Notes: generated by a model from the letters alone, not told the origin. Positions 15,067-24,565 are shown, counted from the stretch's first letter. The stretch: DNA of 41,074 bases from Prevotella sp. (GCA_017478085.1 JAFVEE010000067.1:1-41074); one strand, 5' to 3'. Program-made: numbers and translations.

Positions 15067-15470
15067 GCCCGTTCTATATATTTCTCAAATGCCCGGTCGT
15101 AGTCTTCGCTCACGCCCAGCCTGCCGTTCACTAAGCACACCAGCTCTATCTTGCCGCGGAAGCAAAGCTGCTCGTCGCTGGCGCGGTAGATGTCCTGATG
15201 GAACACGTACTTGATGCCCTCCTTCGTCAGGTTCAGTCGCGAGAAGAACTCGTCGTCGGGTCTCAGTGGCACCTTGTATTGCAGTTGCATTCGGGCCACC
15301 ACGGCATCGACGCCTTTCTGGTGCATCTCGGCGAAGCTCAGTCCGCACTCTTTCAGAAACAGGTGGCGCGTGTGCTCGCAGTAGTGAATGTACTGCGCGT
15401 TGTTCACGATGCCCTCGATGTCGCATTCGTAGTCGCGCACTTCCATGCGCGTTTCAAAGATGTATTTCAT
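15063..15470 (-). CDS. Acyl-CoA thioesterase, 4HBT hotdog family (YbgC/FadM-like)
   Basis: A 135-residue single hotdog domain. The signature VRDYECDIEGIVNNAQYIHY carries the Asp/Asn pair of YbgC-type thioesterases at the start of the central helix, followed by YCEHTRHLFL. Such enzymes hydrolyse short or medium acyl-CoA, or occasionally acyl-ACP, in the cytoplasm. The exact substrate cannot be read from the sequence. Its start and stop codons both overlap neighbouring genes by 4 bp, so it is translationally coupled between the DUF2851 gene and dprA. Confidence 0.85.
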   Translation of the reverse strand: MKYIFETRMEVRDYECDIEGIVNNAQYIHYCEHTRHLFLKECGLSFAEMHQKGVDAVVARMQLQYKVPLRPDDEFFSRLNLTKEGIKYVFHQDIYRASDEQLCFRGKIELVCLVNGRLGVSEDYDRAFEKYIERA

Positions 15471-16765
15471 TTTTTCTTGAGGTATTCATATCCAAACCGG
15501 CAGCGCAGGCAGTCCTTGCGGTCGCAATATTCCTTTTTCAGCTGAATGAGCGCCTGCGAATCGCCGGCCGAACGGGCTTCCAACCCGCACTCGGCCCACA
15601 TGCGGATGATGTGGTTCTGCTCGGCCTTCAGCTGCTCTAAGAGGTCGAAGGCGCGGTCGCACAGTTCCTCCTTCTGGCGGTGGCGACCTACGGCGAAGAG
15701 CATCGGGATGGCCGTGTTGATGATGAGCAGATTGAGCGATGAAACCGACAGTTTCTTGCTGTTTCGTGCACTCTCAGCCCCAAACGTGTAGTGTGTCTCC
15801 CAGTAGGGCGTCACGTGCGTCTGTAGCAGTTCGCGCAGCTGCTCCACGGTCTTGCACTCCAGGAGCATGCTCAGTCCCGCCCGCCGCTCGTAGTACAGGT
15901 TGGCCAGCTGGGCGATGCGTATGTGCGGGAAGTTCTGCGGGCGCAGCCGGAGGAACCGCCAGATGCTGAAATTCATCGGTTCCATCGAGAATTTATGGGC
16001 CAGATACTGATACTCATTACGCAGCTTGGCGAAATAGCCCTCGTTCAGCGCGTCGGCCTGGTAACGCTCGGGCACCGCCTCTATCTGCAGCAGCCCCGCC
16101 TGCCCCATAAAGATGGCCTCTATCTGGAACAGGTCGTCGCGATGCTTGCCCACCGCACCGAGGGGCACGCCCTGTGCCCACTGCTCGAAGGCCTCGCCAT
16201 TGATGCCGAACCCGTAGTTGCGGGCCAGCGTCACGAAGTAGGCATCCTCCCACGACCCGTTCAGCCGCTCAGCCCGCTGGGCTATGGCCTGCGTCTTCTG
16301 CTCCAGCCGCTCCGTCTGCAGGGCGGCCAGCCAGGCATGTTTCATCAGCTGCGGCAACGAGGGAATGACCTGATAGCAGGGCGGGTAGTGGTCGGTGCTG
16401 AGCAGGGCCTCGTAGTTCTCGCGCACCTGTTGCGGCACTTGCAGCAGCAGCTGTGGCAGGTAGTGGCCATCCTCCGTGAGCACGTCGGCATCGGCCTCGC
16501 TAACCACGTGCAGCACCACGTTGTTGTAGGCCGCGTCGCGGTCGTGGTGGTGCAGGTACCAGTCGCTCGACCTGAGGTGCAGCTCCACATTGCCCACCCA
16601 GAGCGTTCCGCCTATGCGCACCTTCGCATTGAAGAAGTCGGGCCCCTGGTCGCGCCGGTTGTAGAGGCCTGTGTCTATCACCTCCACCACGCGCCCGTCG
16701 GTCGTCATCATCTCGCCCGCCGGCCACATCTTGTGCTTCCACACATAGTGCAACAGCTTCTCCAT
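15467..16765 (-). CDS. DUF2851 family protein
   Basis: A 432-residue cytoplasmic protein of a Bacteroidota-typical family. Typical features are an N-terminal MEKLLHYVWKHKM, then VIDTGLYNRRDQGPDFFNAK and GNVELHLRSSDWYLHHHDRD, a Cys-containing C-terminus (CDRKDCLRCRFG) and a Lys tail. The His/Asp-rich N-terminal block resembles a restriction-endonuclease-like metal site, but no activity is established. The frame extends 14 codons further up, but the ATG at 16765 matches the family start and leaves a 13-bp gap after the ctpA stop. The stop overlaps the next start by 4 bp (ATGA). Confidence 0.88.
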   Translation of the reverse strand: MEKLLHYVWKHKMWPAGEMMTTDGRVVEVIDTGLYNRRDQGPDFFNAKVRIGGTLWVGNVELHLRSSDWYLHHHDRDAAYNNVVLHVVSEADADVLTEDGHYLPQLLLQVPQQVRENYEALLSTDHYPPCYQVIPSLPQLMKHAWLAALQTERLEQKTQAIAQRAERLNGSWEDAYFVTLARNYGFGINGEAFEQWAQGVPLGAVGKHRDDLFQIEAIFMGQAGLLQIEAVPERYQADALNEGYFAKLRNEYQYLAHKFSMEPMNFSIWRFLRLRPQNFPHIRIAQLANLYYERRAGLSMLLECKTVEQLRELLQTHVTPYWETHYTFGAESARNSKKLSVSSLNLLIINTAIPMLFAVGRHRQKEELCDRAFDLLEQLKAEQNHIIRMWAECGLEARSAGDSQALIQLKKEYCDRKDCLRCRFGYEYLKKK

Positions 16766-16778
16766 TGCGTGCAATAGC

Positions 16779-18356
16779 CTACTCTCCCTGCAACACCTCG
16801 AGGCCACGCTTCACCACGGCACTCTCTTCGTTGATGATGCTGAAATACTCGCTCATATCCCAAAGGTCGCGAGCAATGAGAGCCTTCAGCTGCAGGCTGA
16901 GCATGGGAAGCGTCTGCTTGCGCTCATCCTCGTCCTTAGGCTTGATGTTCTGCTTGTCGGCCTCCGCCATAATGGCATCGATCAGCTCCTGTGGCACCTG
17001 GAACTGCTCCTTGAACTGCTGGAACTTGGGGTACTGCTTCTTCAGCTGCTTGCGGTGCTTGTCGATGAAGCGCAGGTTCTGCTGAATGATGACGCTCTTA
17101 GCGGCCAGCTCACGGTGGAACTTGGTGTAGCGGGTGGTGTCCAAGGGCACGAACTCGTCGGGCATGATGCCGCCACCGCCGTAGACCACGCGGTGCTCCT
17201 TCTGGGTGTAGAACTTCAGCGAGTCGGCAAAGTGTATGGAGTCTTTCGACGTGAGCTCACCGCGCTTCAGGCGGTTGGCCACATCCATGGCATAGTCTTT
17301 CTGCTTGCCCTTCTCGTAGGGCTTCTGAATACAGCGGCCCGAGGGCGTGTAGTAATGGGCGATGGTCAGTCGGATCATCGAGCCGTCGGGCAGCTCGATG
17401 GGACGCTGCACCAGACCCTTGCCGAAGGTACGACGGCCCACCACGAGGCCGCGGTCGTTGTCCTGAATGGCTCCGGTGACGATCTCGGCGGCCGAGGCCG
17501 TGTACTCGTCGACCAGCACCACCACGCGCAGATCTTTATAGAAGCCGTCGCGCTCTGCCCTGTACTCACGGCGAGGCACGCGGCGCCCATCGGTGTAGAC
17601 GATCAGGTCGCCCTCCTGCAAGAACTCAGCCGCAATGTCGGCAGCCGCCTGCAAGTAGCCGCCACCGTTCTCCTGAAGGTCCAGCACCAGCTGGGTCATA
17701 CCCTGCTGGCGCAGCGTTTCGAGGCCCGCCATCACCTCGTCGTAGGTGGTGGCACCGAAGTTGCCGAAGCGCAGGTAGCCCACGCCGGGCTGAATCATAT
17801 AGGTGGCATCGACCGACTTGACGGGAATCTTGTCGCGCTCTACGTCGAAGAACAGCGTGTCGCGAATGCCCAGCCGCACCACCTTCAGACGTGCGATGGT
17901 GCCCTTGGGGCCGCGCAGCCTGGCCATAATGTCCTCGCGGCTCATCTTCACGCCCGCAATGGCCGTGTCGTTCACGCCCACGATGCGGTCGCCCGCCAGG
18001 ATGCCCACCTTCTCCGACGGGCCTTTGGTGATGGTCTGGATGACCACGAGCGTGTCTTCCATCATATTGAACTGCACGCCAATGCCCTCGAACGAGCCTT
18101 GCAGCGGCTCGTTCATCTTCTTCACTTCTTTCGGGGTGCTATACGAGGAGTGGGGATCCAGCTTTTCCAGCATGCCCCGGATGGCATCCTCCACCAGTTT
18201 CTTCTCGTCCACGCTGTCCACGTAGAGGTTGGTCACGGCCATCTCGGCGATGGACAGCTTGCGCAGGGGTGCGTCTTCACCGAGCCTGCCTTGTGCACTT
18301 GCTGCGATGGCAGCCACCAGCAAGAGGGCTGCCATCAGGAATTTTCTATTATTCAT
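16779..18356 (-). CDS. ctpA: S41 family C-terminal processing peptidase
   Basis: 525 residues. A signal peptide (~1-21, ending ASA) is followed by a helical N-terminal domain containing [10 protein letters not shown], a PDZ domain (~85-165) and the S41 protease core. The catalytic Ser288 lies in EYTASAAEI and Lys313 in [10 protein letters not shown], the 25-residue spacing expected of this Ser/Lys dyad. A helical C-terminal extension of ~120 residues follows. It should act in the periplasm, trimming C-termini of envelope proteins. I chose the ATG at 18356 (MNNRKFLMA) because the longer frame adds ten charged residues before the signal peptide and overlaps parE more. With this start the overlap with parE is 8 bp. 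Confidence 0.92.
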   Translation of the reverse strand: MNNRKFLMAALLLVAAIAASAQGRLGEDAPLRKLSIAEMAVTNLYVDSVDEKKLVEDAIRGMLEKLDPHSSYSTPKEVKKMNEPLQGSFEGIGVQFNMMEDTLVVIQTITKGPSEKVGILAGDRIVGVNDTAIAGVKMSREDIMARLRGPKGTIARLKVVRLGIRDTLFFDVERDKIPVKSVDATYMIQPGVGYLRFGNFGATTYDEVMAGLETLRQQGMTQLVLDLQENGGGYLQAAADIAAEFLQEGDLIVYTDGRRVPRREYRAERDGFYKDLRVVVLVDEYTASAAEIVTGAIQDNDRGLVVGRRTFGKGLVQRPIELPDGSMIRLTIAHYYTPSGRCIQKPYEKGKQKDYAMDVANRLKRGELTSKDSIHFADSLKFYTQKEHRVVYGGGGIMPDEFVPLDTTRYTKFHRELAAKSVIIQQNLRFIDKHRKQLKKQYPKFQQFKEQFQVPQELIDAIMAEADKQNIKPKDEDERKQTLPMLSLQLKALIARDLWDMSEYFSIINEESAVVKRGLEVLQGE

Positions 18357-20337
18357 ATTGGTCTTCTTCTGGTCGGTCTTCCTCAATGACCAGGTTGTCG
18401 ATGATGAAGTTCTGGCGCTCCATGGTGTTCTTGCCCATGTAGTATTCCAGGAGCTTCTGCACCTGGTCGGTCTTGTGCAGGGTGACCTGCTCTAAGCGAA
18501 TGTCGGGGCCTATGAAGCCGGCAAACTCCTCGGGGCTGATCTCGCCCAGACCCTTGAAGCGGGTAATCTCAGGATCAGGTCCCAGGTCGCTGATAGCCTT
18601 CAGGCGCTCTTCGTCGCTATAGCAGTAGCGCACGATGAAATCGCTCTTTTTTGCATTGCCGCCCTTCGCATCCTCGGTGGCCAGCACCTCCTTGCGCTTA
18701 ATCTTGGTGCGGCGGTTGCGCACGCGGAACAGCGGGGTCTGCAGCACGTAGACGTGGCCCTTGCGGATCAGCTCTGGGAAGAACTGCAGGAAGAAGGTGA
18801 TGATGAGGAGGCGGATGTGCATGCCATCGACATCGGCATCGGTGGCCACGATCACCTTATTATATCTTAGCGTGTCAAGGCCGTCCTCAATGTCGAGCGC
18901 GGCCTGCAGCAGGTTGAACTCCTCGTTCTCGTAGACCACCTTCTTGGTCAGTCCGAAGGTGTTGAGGGGCTTTCCCCTTAATGAGAAGACGGCCTGCGTG
19001 TTCACGTCGCGGCTCTTGGTGATGCTGCCGCTGGCCGAGTCGCCCTCGGTGATGAAGATGCACGACTCCTCCTTGCGCTCGTCCTTCGCGTCGCTGAAGT
19101 GTATGCGGCAGTCGCGCAGCTTGCGGTTGTGCAGGTTGGCCTTCTTGGCGCGCTCGCGGGCCAGCTTCGTCACGCCAGCCATCGCCTTGCGCTCCTTCTC
19201 GCTCTCCTGAATTTTCTGTAGCATCACCTCGGCCACGTCGGGGTTCTTGTGCAGGTAGTTGTCGACCTCGGTCTTGATGAAGTCGCCTACGTACTTATTG
19301 ATGGTGGGGACGGGCTGGGATGAATTGGGATCAGTTGGGATAGGGGCCATTGTGAGCGAGCCCAGCTTGATTTTCGTCTGGCTCTCGAACATTGGCTCCT
19401 CTACGTTCAGCGCGATGGCGGCCACCAGGCCGGTGCGAATGTCGCCATACTCGAAGTTCTTCTGAAAGAACTCCTTGATGGTCTTGGCGATGTGCTCCTT
19501 GAAGGCACTCTGGTGCGTACCGCCCTGCGTGGTGTGCTGTCCGTTCACGAACGAGTAGTACTCCTCGCCATACTGGTTGGCATGGGTAAAGGCTATCTCG
19601 ATGTCATCGCCCTGCAGGTGAATAATGGGATAGAGGGCATCGCTCGTCATGCGGTCCTTCAACAGGTCCTGCAGACCGTGACGGCTCAGGATGCGGCGGC
19701 CGTTGTACATAATGGCCAGCCCTGTGTTCAGGTAGGTGTAGTTGCGCAGCATCGTCTCCACGATGTCATCGTGGAACTGGTAATGCAGGAACAGCGTGTC
19801 GTCGGGCTCGAAATAGATGTACGTGCCGTTCTCGTCCTGCGTGTCCTCGGTGGTGTCGCTGACGAGTTTGCCCTGCTCGAAGGTGGCGCGGCGCACCTTG
19901 CCGTCGCGATAGCTGGCCACCTCGAAATGGCGGCTCAGGGCGTTCACGGCCTTCACACCCACGCCGTTCAGTCCAATTGATTTCTTGAAAGCCTTCGAAT
20001 CATACTTACCGCCAGTGTTCAGCACCGATACCGCCTCGATCATCTTACCCTGGGGAATGCCACGGCCATAGTCTCTCACCGACACGCGCAGGTTCTCGTC
20101 TACATTCACCTCGATGCGGTCGCCGGCTTTCATCTTGAACTCGTCGATCGAGTTGTCGATCACCTCCTTCAGCAGCACATAGATGCCGTCTTCAGCCAGC
20201 TGTCCGTCGCCCAGTCGGCCAATGTACATGCCCGGCCTCAGCCTGATGTGCTCCGTGCCGGTCAGGGTTCTAATGTTGTCGTCGTTATAGTCTACAGGCT
20301 GCTGGGCCTGCCCCGTGATGTAGTTGTCCTCTGCCAT
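18349..20337 (-). CDS. parE: DNA topoisomerase IV subunit B (type IIA, ParE/GyrB)
   Basis: 662 residues. The GHKL ATPase domain comes first ([39 protein letters not shown]), then the transducer domain, then the TOPRIM domain with [20 protein letters not shown] and the metal-binding [10 protein letters not shown]. The C-terminus ends in [15 protein letters not shown] and the closing segment. The length and the short N-terminus fit Bacteroidota ParE rather than GyrB. It supplies ATP hydrolysis for decatenation with ParC, which is not in the window. An in-frame TTG lies seven codons upstream, but the ATG at 20337 is preceded by a purine-rich AAGGAAAGG and is preferred. It heads the ctpA-DUF2851-thioesterase-dprA series. 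Confidence 0.93.
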   Translation of the reverse strand: MAEDNYITGQAQQPVDYNDDNIRTLTGTEHIRLRPGMYIGRLGDGQLAEDGIYVLLKEVIDNSIDEFKMKAGDRIEVNVDENLRVSVRDYGRGIPQGKMIEAVSVLNTGGKYDSKAFKKSIGLNGVGVKAVNALSRHFEVASYRDGKVRRATFEQGKLVSDTTEDTQDENGTYIYFEPDDTLFLHYQFHDDIVETMLRNYTYLNTGLAIMYNGRRILSRHGLQDLLKDRMTSDALYPIIHLQGDDIEIAFTHANQYGEEYYSFVNGQHTTQGGTHQSAFKEHIAKTIKEFFQKNFEYGDIRTGLVAAIALNVEEPMFESQTKIKLGSLTMAPIPTDPNSSQPVPTINKYVGDFIKTEVDNYLHKNPDVAEVMLQKIQESEKERKAMAGVTKLARERAKKANLHNRKLRDCRIHFSDAKDERKEESCIFITEGDSASGSITKSRDVNTQAVFSLRGKPLNTFGLTKKVVYENEEFNLLQAALDIEDGLDTLRYNKVIVATDADVDGMHIRLLIITFFLQFFPELIRKGHVYVLQTPLFRVRNRRTKIKRKEVLATEDAKGGNAKKSDFIVRYCYSDEERLKAISDLGPDPEITRFKGLGEISPEEFAGFIGPDIRLEQVTLHKTDQVQKLLEYYMGKNTMERQNFIIDNLVIEEDRPEEDQYE

Positions 20338-20367
20338 CTTTTCCTTTCCTTTGGTCAAAAGTCAGCG

Positions 20368-20375
20368 CAAAGTTA
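20368..20375 (-). promoter_or_regulatory. Promoter -7 box for the parE operon
   Basis: TAACTTTG on the minus strand, 30 bp upstream of the ATG at 20337. It would drive the five-gene overlapping series from parE to dprA. Confidence 0.6.
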
Positions 20376-20430
20376 CGACTTTTTTCGCAAAAACAGGCGA
20401 AAAGACGGCACTTTTTTCTTTCTGCCCTTC

Positions 20431-22176
20431 TCATTCATTATTTTTCACCTCCTCCATCCGCTCCAGATGGTCGCCCCGGAACTGCATGACGACGAGGTGC
20501 AGCTGGCTACCGTCGCAGAGCAGGCGCACCTTCTCGTCCTGGGCATAGCGGCGCAGCTGGTCGTGGGCCTGCGCCCACTGCTCGCTGCGGACGGCCTCGC
20601 CGTCGCCCTGCTTCAGGTACTTCAGCTCCACGATATAGGCGTGGGCCACCATCGGGTAGCGCAGGTGGTCGGGCATCAGGAAGAAATCGCAGTAGCCGTG
20701 GCTCAGCTCCACCTCGGGCGCTATGAGGTAGTAGGTGCTCAGGTTCAGGTAAGCGGTGAAGAAGCCCTGAATGTTGCGCTCACCCTCGATGAGCGAGCGC
20801 ACGGCGCAGGTCTTCTCATACTCGTCGGCGATGGCCTGCATCAGCGGCTGCCACTGGCCGTGCAGGGCGGCGCCGTCGTAGGCACTGTCTATGGCGAAGC
20901 GGTCTGTGCAGTATATGCGGTCGTACTCCTCCATCAGGTAGCCGTAGTACTGCTTGCGCACGTTGTTGTTCGGTATGCCCAGGCGCAGCTTGTTGCCGTC
21001 GTTCCCCACGATGGTGAGCATGCCGTAGTAGTAGAGCAGGCTGATGAAGTTCTCCTGCTTGATCATCTCGCTGGCGGGGAAGTAGTGTACCAGGTTGCTC
21101 ATGATGGAGCCCTCCTCGGCTATCTGGTAGATGATGCTCTTGCGGCGCGTCTCCAGCTTGTCCAGCTGGATGAGCTTCTTCATCTTCTGGTAGTCGGTGC
21201 GGGCGTTGGGGTTCAGCATATCCTTGGGCGAGTGGCCCTCCCTTATTTGCGTACCCAGGTAGTAGAGCACCATATCGGTGTTGAACATCTTGCTCTCCGT
21301 CGTCAGGCAATCCTCTGCAAAGCAATAGCCGTCGTACCACGGCTTCATCTCGCTGATCATCGCCTCCACGTCGCCCCGGAGCCAGCCGAGGCCCTGGTAG
21401 TACAGGAACATCTCGCGCACGTCGTCCTCACTGAGGCCGAGCATCTGGTTAAACTCAGGAGAGGCAGTGATGTTGGTGGCGATGTTGTAGCCCGAGGTGA
21501 GGTCGTCCATCGTCACGGGGCTGACGCCCAGCATCAGCACGCGCTCGAAGTTGGGCTTGAAGATCTTGAAGATGTCGCGGTAGAAGCCCTCGCCGTGGGT
21601 CAGGCTGGTGTAGACATCCTCGCCATGCTGGTTGAGCACCGTGTTGGTGAAGTTGTCGTACTCGTCGATAATGAGATAGAGGGGAACGCCATAGTCTTGC
21701 GCCATAGAACCAATGAAGTTCAGCTTCTTCGTTGCCCAGTTCTCGCCCTTCACATCAGCGGCAAACCCAGGGTAGAACAGATGCTCATATCGTTGTGCGA
21801 AACTATTCACTCTTATGCCGCAATAGGAGTCGAAGCTGTCGCGCAACTCTTCTATCCCTCCCGTCACCTGCGAGAAGTCCAGGTAGAGCACGGCGTAGCT
21901 GTTGTGCAGGGGCGTGGGGTGCTGTCCTATCCAGAGGTGACCGAAGTAGTCCTGGAATTTGTCGGCCAGGTTGATGTCGTAGTAGGCGCGGAGCATGCTG
22001 AGCATCAGGCTCTTGCCGAACCGGCGGGGCCGGACGAAGAACAGGTAGCTGCTGGCAAACTCCAGCTTGGGTATGTACATTGTCTTGTCGACATAGTAGT
22101 AGTGCTGCCGGCAGATGCGCTCGAAGTCGGCGATGCCCAGCGGCAGCTGGCGGGGTTGCTGGTCGGTATTCATCAT
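20431..22176 (-). CDS. AAA-ATPase-like protein with PD-(D/E)XK nuclease domain
   Basis: 581 residues. The N-terminal half is an AAA-ATPase-like domain (PF09820): LPLGIADFERI, YYVDKTMYI, and RPRRFGKSLMLSML as the Walker A region near 49-62, then LYLIIDEYDNF as Walker B. The C-terminal ~150 residues are the DUF1703-type PD-(D/E)XK nuclease fold, with AHAYIVELKYLK as the E-x-K core followed by a Q/RRYA helix. This combination is present in many copies in Prevotella-like genomes and its role is unproven. Nuclease or addiction-like functions have been proposed. It stands between the acyltransferase-like gene and parE, starts 32 bp after the former, and looks complete. Two ATGs are adjacent at the start. 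Confidence 0.85.
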   Translation of the reverse strand: MMNTDQQPRQLPLGIADFERICRQHYYYVDKTMYIPKLEFASSYLFFVRPRRFGKSLMLSMLRAYYDINLADKFQDYFGHLWIGQHPTPLHNSYAVLYLDFSQVTGGIEELRDSFDSYCGIRVNSFAQRYEHLFYPGFAADVKGENWATKKLNFIGSMAQDYGVPLYLIIDEYDNFTNTVLNQHGEDVYTSLTHGEGFYRDIFKIFKPNFERVLMLGVSPVTMDDLTSGYNIATNITASPEFNQMLGLSEDDVREMFLYYQGLGWLRGDVEAMISEMKPWYDGYCFAEDCLTTESKMFNTDMVLYYLGTQIREGHSPKDMLNPNARTDYQKMKKLIQLDKLETRRKSIIYQIAEEGSIMSNLVHYFPASEMIKQENFISLLYYYGMLTIVGNDGNKLRLGIPNNNVRKQYYGYLMEEYDRIYCTDRFAIDSAYDGAALHGQWQPLMQAIADEYEKTCAVRSLIEGERNIQGFFTAYLNLSTYYLIAPEVELSHGYCDFFLMPDHLRYPMVAHAYIVELKYLKQGDGEAVRSEQWAQAHDQLRRYAQDEKVRLLCDGSQLHLVVMQFRGDHLERMEEVKNNE

Positions 22177-22208
22177 GTTGCTTTGGCCTTATTCAATAGC
22201 AGGAAAAA

Positions 22209-23360
22209 CTACAGCGCCTTCTTGTAGCAGCGGCGGCGCTTGTGCTGCTCGTGGTCCAGGTAGGCCCACTGGCTCTGCACCTTGTCGTTGGTTTCCATCT
22301 CCACGTGGGTCTCGCCCCACAGGAAGCCGTACTTCTGGTACACGGGGATGAGGTTGTAGAAGAGCAGGGCGTTGGCCCCCTTCTTGCGATATTCGGGCAG
22401 GATGCCTATCAGCAGACAGTCCACCACGTCGGTCTTCTTCAGCCACAGCGCCTTCAGCAGATACCACCAGCCGAAGGGCAGCAGGCGGCCCTTGCGACAC
22501 TTCTGCAGCGCCTTGGTGAGCGAGGGTATGGTGATGCCCACGCCTATGACGTCGTGGTCGGGCGTGTTCCAGTCTTCAATCACGCAGAGCATGTCCATCG
22601 AGAAGAACTTGAAGTACTGGTGCACGTACTCGTCGATCTGCTCCTGCGACATCACCGAGTAGCCATACAGATGGCCGAAGGTGCGGTTCACCACGTCGAG
22701 CACTTTCTGCCCGTACTGCTCGGGGCCGAACACCTGGCTGCGCTTCAGCTTGGGGCAGTGCAGGTTGTAGCGCTTCTCCACCATCTGCGCAATCTTCGAG
22801 AACTTCTCGGGCATGCCCTCCTTGGGCACGTACAGCTTGTACTCCACGTAGTCGTTGTCCTTCTCGTAGCCCTCCATCTGCTCCATCAGCACGGGGTAGT
22901 AGGGGTGGTTATAGCCGGTGGCCATAGTGCCCAACTGGTCGAATCCACGGGTCAGCATGCCCTCCTGGTCCATATCGGTGAAGCCCAGCGGACCTATGAT
23001 CTCCTTCATGCCCTTCTGCCGGCCATAGTCCTCGACGGCGGTGAGCAGTGCGCGCAGCACCTCAGCATCGTCGATGAGGTCGAGCCATCCGAAGCGCACG
23101 CAGGGCCGCTGCCACTGCTCGTTGTAGCGGTGGTTGATGATGGCCGCCACGCGGCCCACCAGCTTGCCGTCCTTATAGGCCATATAGTACTCAGCCTCGC
23201 AGAATTTGAAGGCCGAGTTCTTGTCGCGGCTCAGCGTGTTCTTCTCGTCGATGTACAGGTTGGGAGCGTCGAACTGGTTGCCCTTGTAGAGCTCGTAGTG
23301 CAGTTCGATGAAGTTCTTCAGGTCGCGCTTGGTGACCACTTTCCTAATTTCTACTGACAT
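22209..23360 (-). CDS. GNAT-type acyltransferase-like protein (YghO-like)
   Basis: 383 residues, no signal peptide. The first ~100 residues read as a GNAT-like half (AEYYMAYKDGKLVGRVAAIIN). A conserved central part has GPLGFTDMDQEGML and YNHPYYP, and the C-terminal half contains a second GNAT-like core (LLIGILPEYRKKGANALLFY) with the acetyl-CoA loop pattern RKKG. This matches the long YghO-type acyltransferase-like proteins found in Bacteroidota. The acyl acceptor is unknown. It lies 50 bp after ybeY, in a run of housekeeping genes. Confidence 0.7.
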   Translation of the reverse strand: MSVEIRKVVTKRDLKNFIELHYELYKGNQFDAPNLYIDEKNTLSRDKNSAFKFCEAEYYMAYKDGKLVGRVAAIINHRYNEQWQRPCVRFGWLDLIDDAEVLRALLTAVEDYGRQKGMKEIIGPLGFTDMDQEGMLTRGFDQLGTMATGYNHPYYPVLMEQMEGYEKDNDYVEYKLYVPKEGMPEKFSKIAQMVEKRYNLHCPKLKRSQVFGPEQYGQKVLDVVNRTFGHLYGYSVMSQEQIDEYVHQYFKFFSMDMLCVIEDWNTPDHDVIGVGITIPSLTKALQKCRKGRLLPFGWWYLLKALWLKKTDVVDCLLIGILPEYRKKGANALLFYNLIPVYQKYGFLWGETHVEMETNDKVQSQWAYLDHEQHKRRRCYKKAL

Positions 23361-23410
23361 AATTTCGTTACAGTTTTGTGTTTATTCAGTTAGAATGAAT
23401 GCGATACGGC

Positions 23411-23842
23411 CTATTTCGCTTCGGGCGCCGCGCTCAGCAAGGCCAGCGCCCTGTTTTCGGCGGCTTCCATCTGCTCGCGCTCGCCGGGGCCCTTGTCGTT
23501 CTGTCCGCACAGGTGCAGAATGCCGTGAATCACCACGCGGTGCAGCTCCTCGTCGTAGCTCTTGTGGAACAGCTCGGCGTTCGAGCGCACAGTGTCGAGC
23601 GAGATGACCAGGTCGCCATTGAGCACGTCGCCCTCGCAGTAGTCGAAGGTGATGATGTCGGTGTAGTAGTCGTGCTGCAAGTACTCGCGGTTCACTTGCA
23701 GGATGTGCTCGTCGTCGCAGAACAGGTAGCCCACCTCGCCCACCTTCTTTCCGTAGGTGGCGGCCACGCGGCGTATCCAGGCCGACGTGTCGCGCTTGCG
23801 CAGGGGCGGCATCTTTACGTTTTCAGTACTATAGGTAATCAT
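23411..23842 (-). CDS. ybeY: rRNA maturation endoribonuclease YbeY
   Basis: 143 residues, the usual family length. The core shows LFCDDEHILQVNREYL, YYTDIITFDY and the metal site HGILHLCGQNDKGPGE. The first two zinc His are present (H-G-x-L-H). The third His of the E. coli motif HGxLHLxGYDH is missing and the position reads NDK. I recall the same variation in Bacteroidota YbeY proteins, so it is probably natural. The enzyme processes the 3' end of 16S rRNA and takes part in ribosome quality control. A longer frame adds 38 residues that run back into coaD. The ATG at 23842 gives the standard N-terminus and sits 16 bp after the coaD stop. Confidence 0.9.
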   Translation of the reverse strand: MITYSTENVKMPPLRKRDTSAWIRRVAATYGKKVGEVGYLFCDDEHILQVNREYLQHDYYTDIITFDYCEGDVLNGDLVISLDTVRSNAELFHKSYDEELHRVVIHGILHLCGQNDKGPGEREQMEAAENRALALLSAAPEAK

Positions 23843-23858
23843 AATTTGAGGGGAGTGG

Positions 23859-24320
23859 TTAGAGGGGAGAAGGAAGAAACTGGGAAACGTCGACCCCGAA
23901 GTGCTGCAGTTCGCGCACCATGGTCGATGAAATCGATGAAAATTGCGGTTCGGCATAGAGCAGCAGCGTCTCTACCTGCCCCTGGCTGATGAGGCGGTTC
24001 ACGTCGGCCTGCTCGCGCTCGTACTCAAAATCCTTGGCCGAGCGCACGCCCTTCACGATGAAACGGGCGTTTTCGGCCCGGGCAAAGTCTACGGCCAGCC
24101 CGTGATAGGGCTTCACCTCGATGGCAGGCTCGCCGGCATACAGGCGGCTGATGGCCTGCATGCGCTCTTCGGCGGGGCGCATATAAGGCTTCTGCACGTT
24201 GTCGCCCACCACCCCAATGACCAGCCGGTCGAAGAGTGGCAGGGCGCGGCGCACAATGCTGTCGTGGCCGATGGTAAACGGGTCGAATGACCCCACGAAT
24301 ACTCCTGTTTTCTGATTCAT
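23859..24320 (-). CDS. coaD: Phosphopantetheine adenylyltransferase
   Basis: 153 residues, standard length. Motifs are GSFDPFTIGH (nucleotidyl-transferase T/HxGH), KPYMRPAEER, VKGVRSAKDFEYE and the second signature ISSTMVREL. It catalyses the penultimate step of coenzyme A synthesis, joining 4'-phosphopantetheine and ATP to give dephospho-CoA, in the cytoplasm. It starts the coaD-ybeY-acyltransferase-like run. Its -7 box is only 4 bp upstream of the ATG, so the mRNA may be leaderless or nearly so. Confidence 0.95.
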   Translation of the reverse strand: MNQKTGVFVGSFDPFTIGHDSIVRRALPLFDRLVIGVVGDNVQKPYMRPAEERMQAISRLYAGEPAIEVKPYHGLAVDFARAENARFIVKGVRSAKDFEYEREQADVNRLISQGQVETLLLYAEPQFSSISSTMVRELQHFGVDVSQFLPSPL

Positions 24321-24324
24321 GGGG

Positions 24325-24332
24325 CAAAGTTA
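24325..24332 (-). promoter_or_regulatory. Promoter -7 box abutting the coaD start codon
   Basis: TAACTTTG on the minus strand, separated from the coaD ATG (24320) by only 4 bp. Because Bacteroidota transcripts usually start several bases after this box, initiation would fall at or near the A of the ATG. Confidence 0.5.
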
Positions 24333-24355
24333 CGAAAAAATTTTCGATTAACAGC

Positions 24356-24565
24356 TCATTTCTTGGCAAAAACATCCTTCGACAACTCCTTGAAGAAGTC
24401 GTGCTCCAAGATGACGCATAGCTGACGCAGCAGTTTGGTGTTCACATCTTCGCGTGCAAAGACATTGTAGATGTTGGTGCGCTCGCACTCTATCTGGCGG
24501 GCCAGCCATACCACGGAGCGGTGCTTCTGCTCCATTACTTCCTTGATTCTCAGTCCAATGTGCAT
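24356..24565 (-). CDS. Small XRE-type HTH protein
   Basis: 69 residues. A helix-turn-helix is visible: IKEVMEQKHRSVVWLARQIE (helix 1 and 2), CERTNIYNVF (recognition helix) and LLRQLCVILEHDFF (helix 4/5). This is the small Cro/XRE-like type common in Bacteroidota, with no effector domain. It begins 25 bp after the hybrid two-component gene on the same strand, so the two may share a transcript. The coaD promoter follows its stop. The target is unknown. Confidence 0.75.
   Translation of the reverse strand: MHIGLRIKEVMEQKHRSVVWLARQIECERTNIYNVFAREDVNTKLLRQLCVILEHDFFKELSKDVFAKK

Noticed and set aside
20338-20358. TTG start extending parE by seven codons
   Set aside because: The ATG at 20337 has a purine-rich stretch before it and gives the expected N-terminus.
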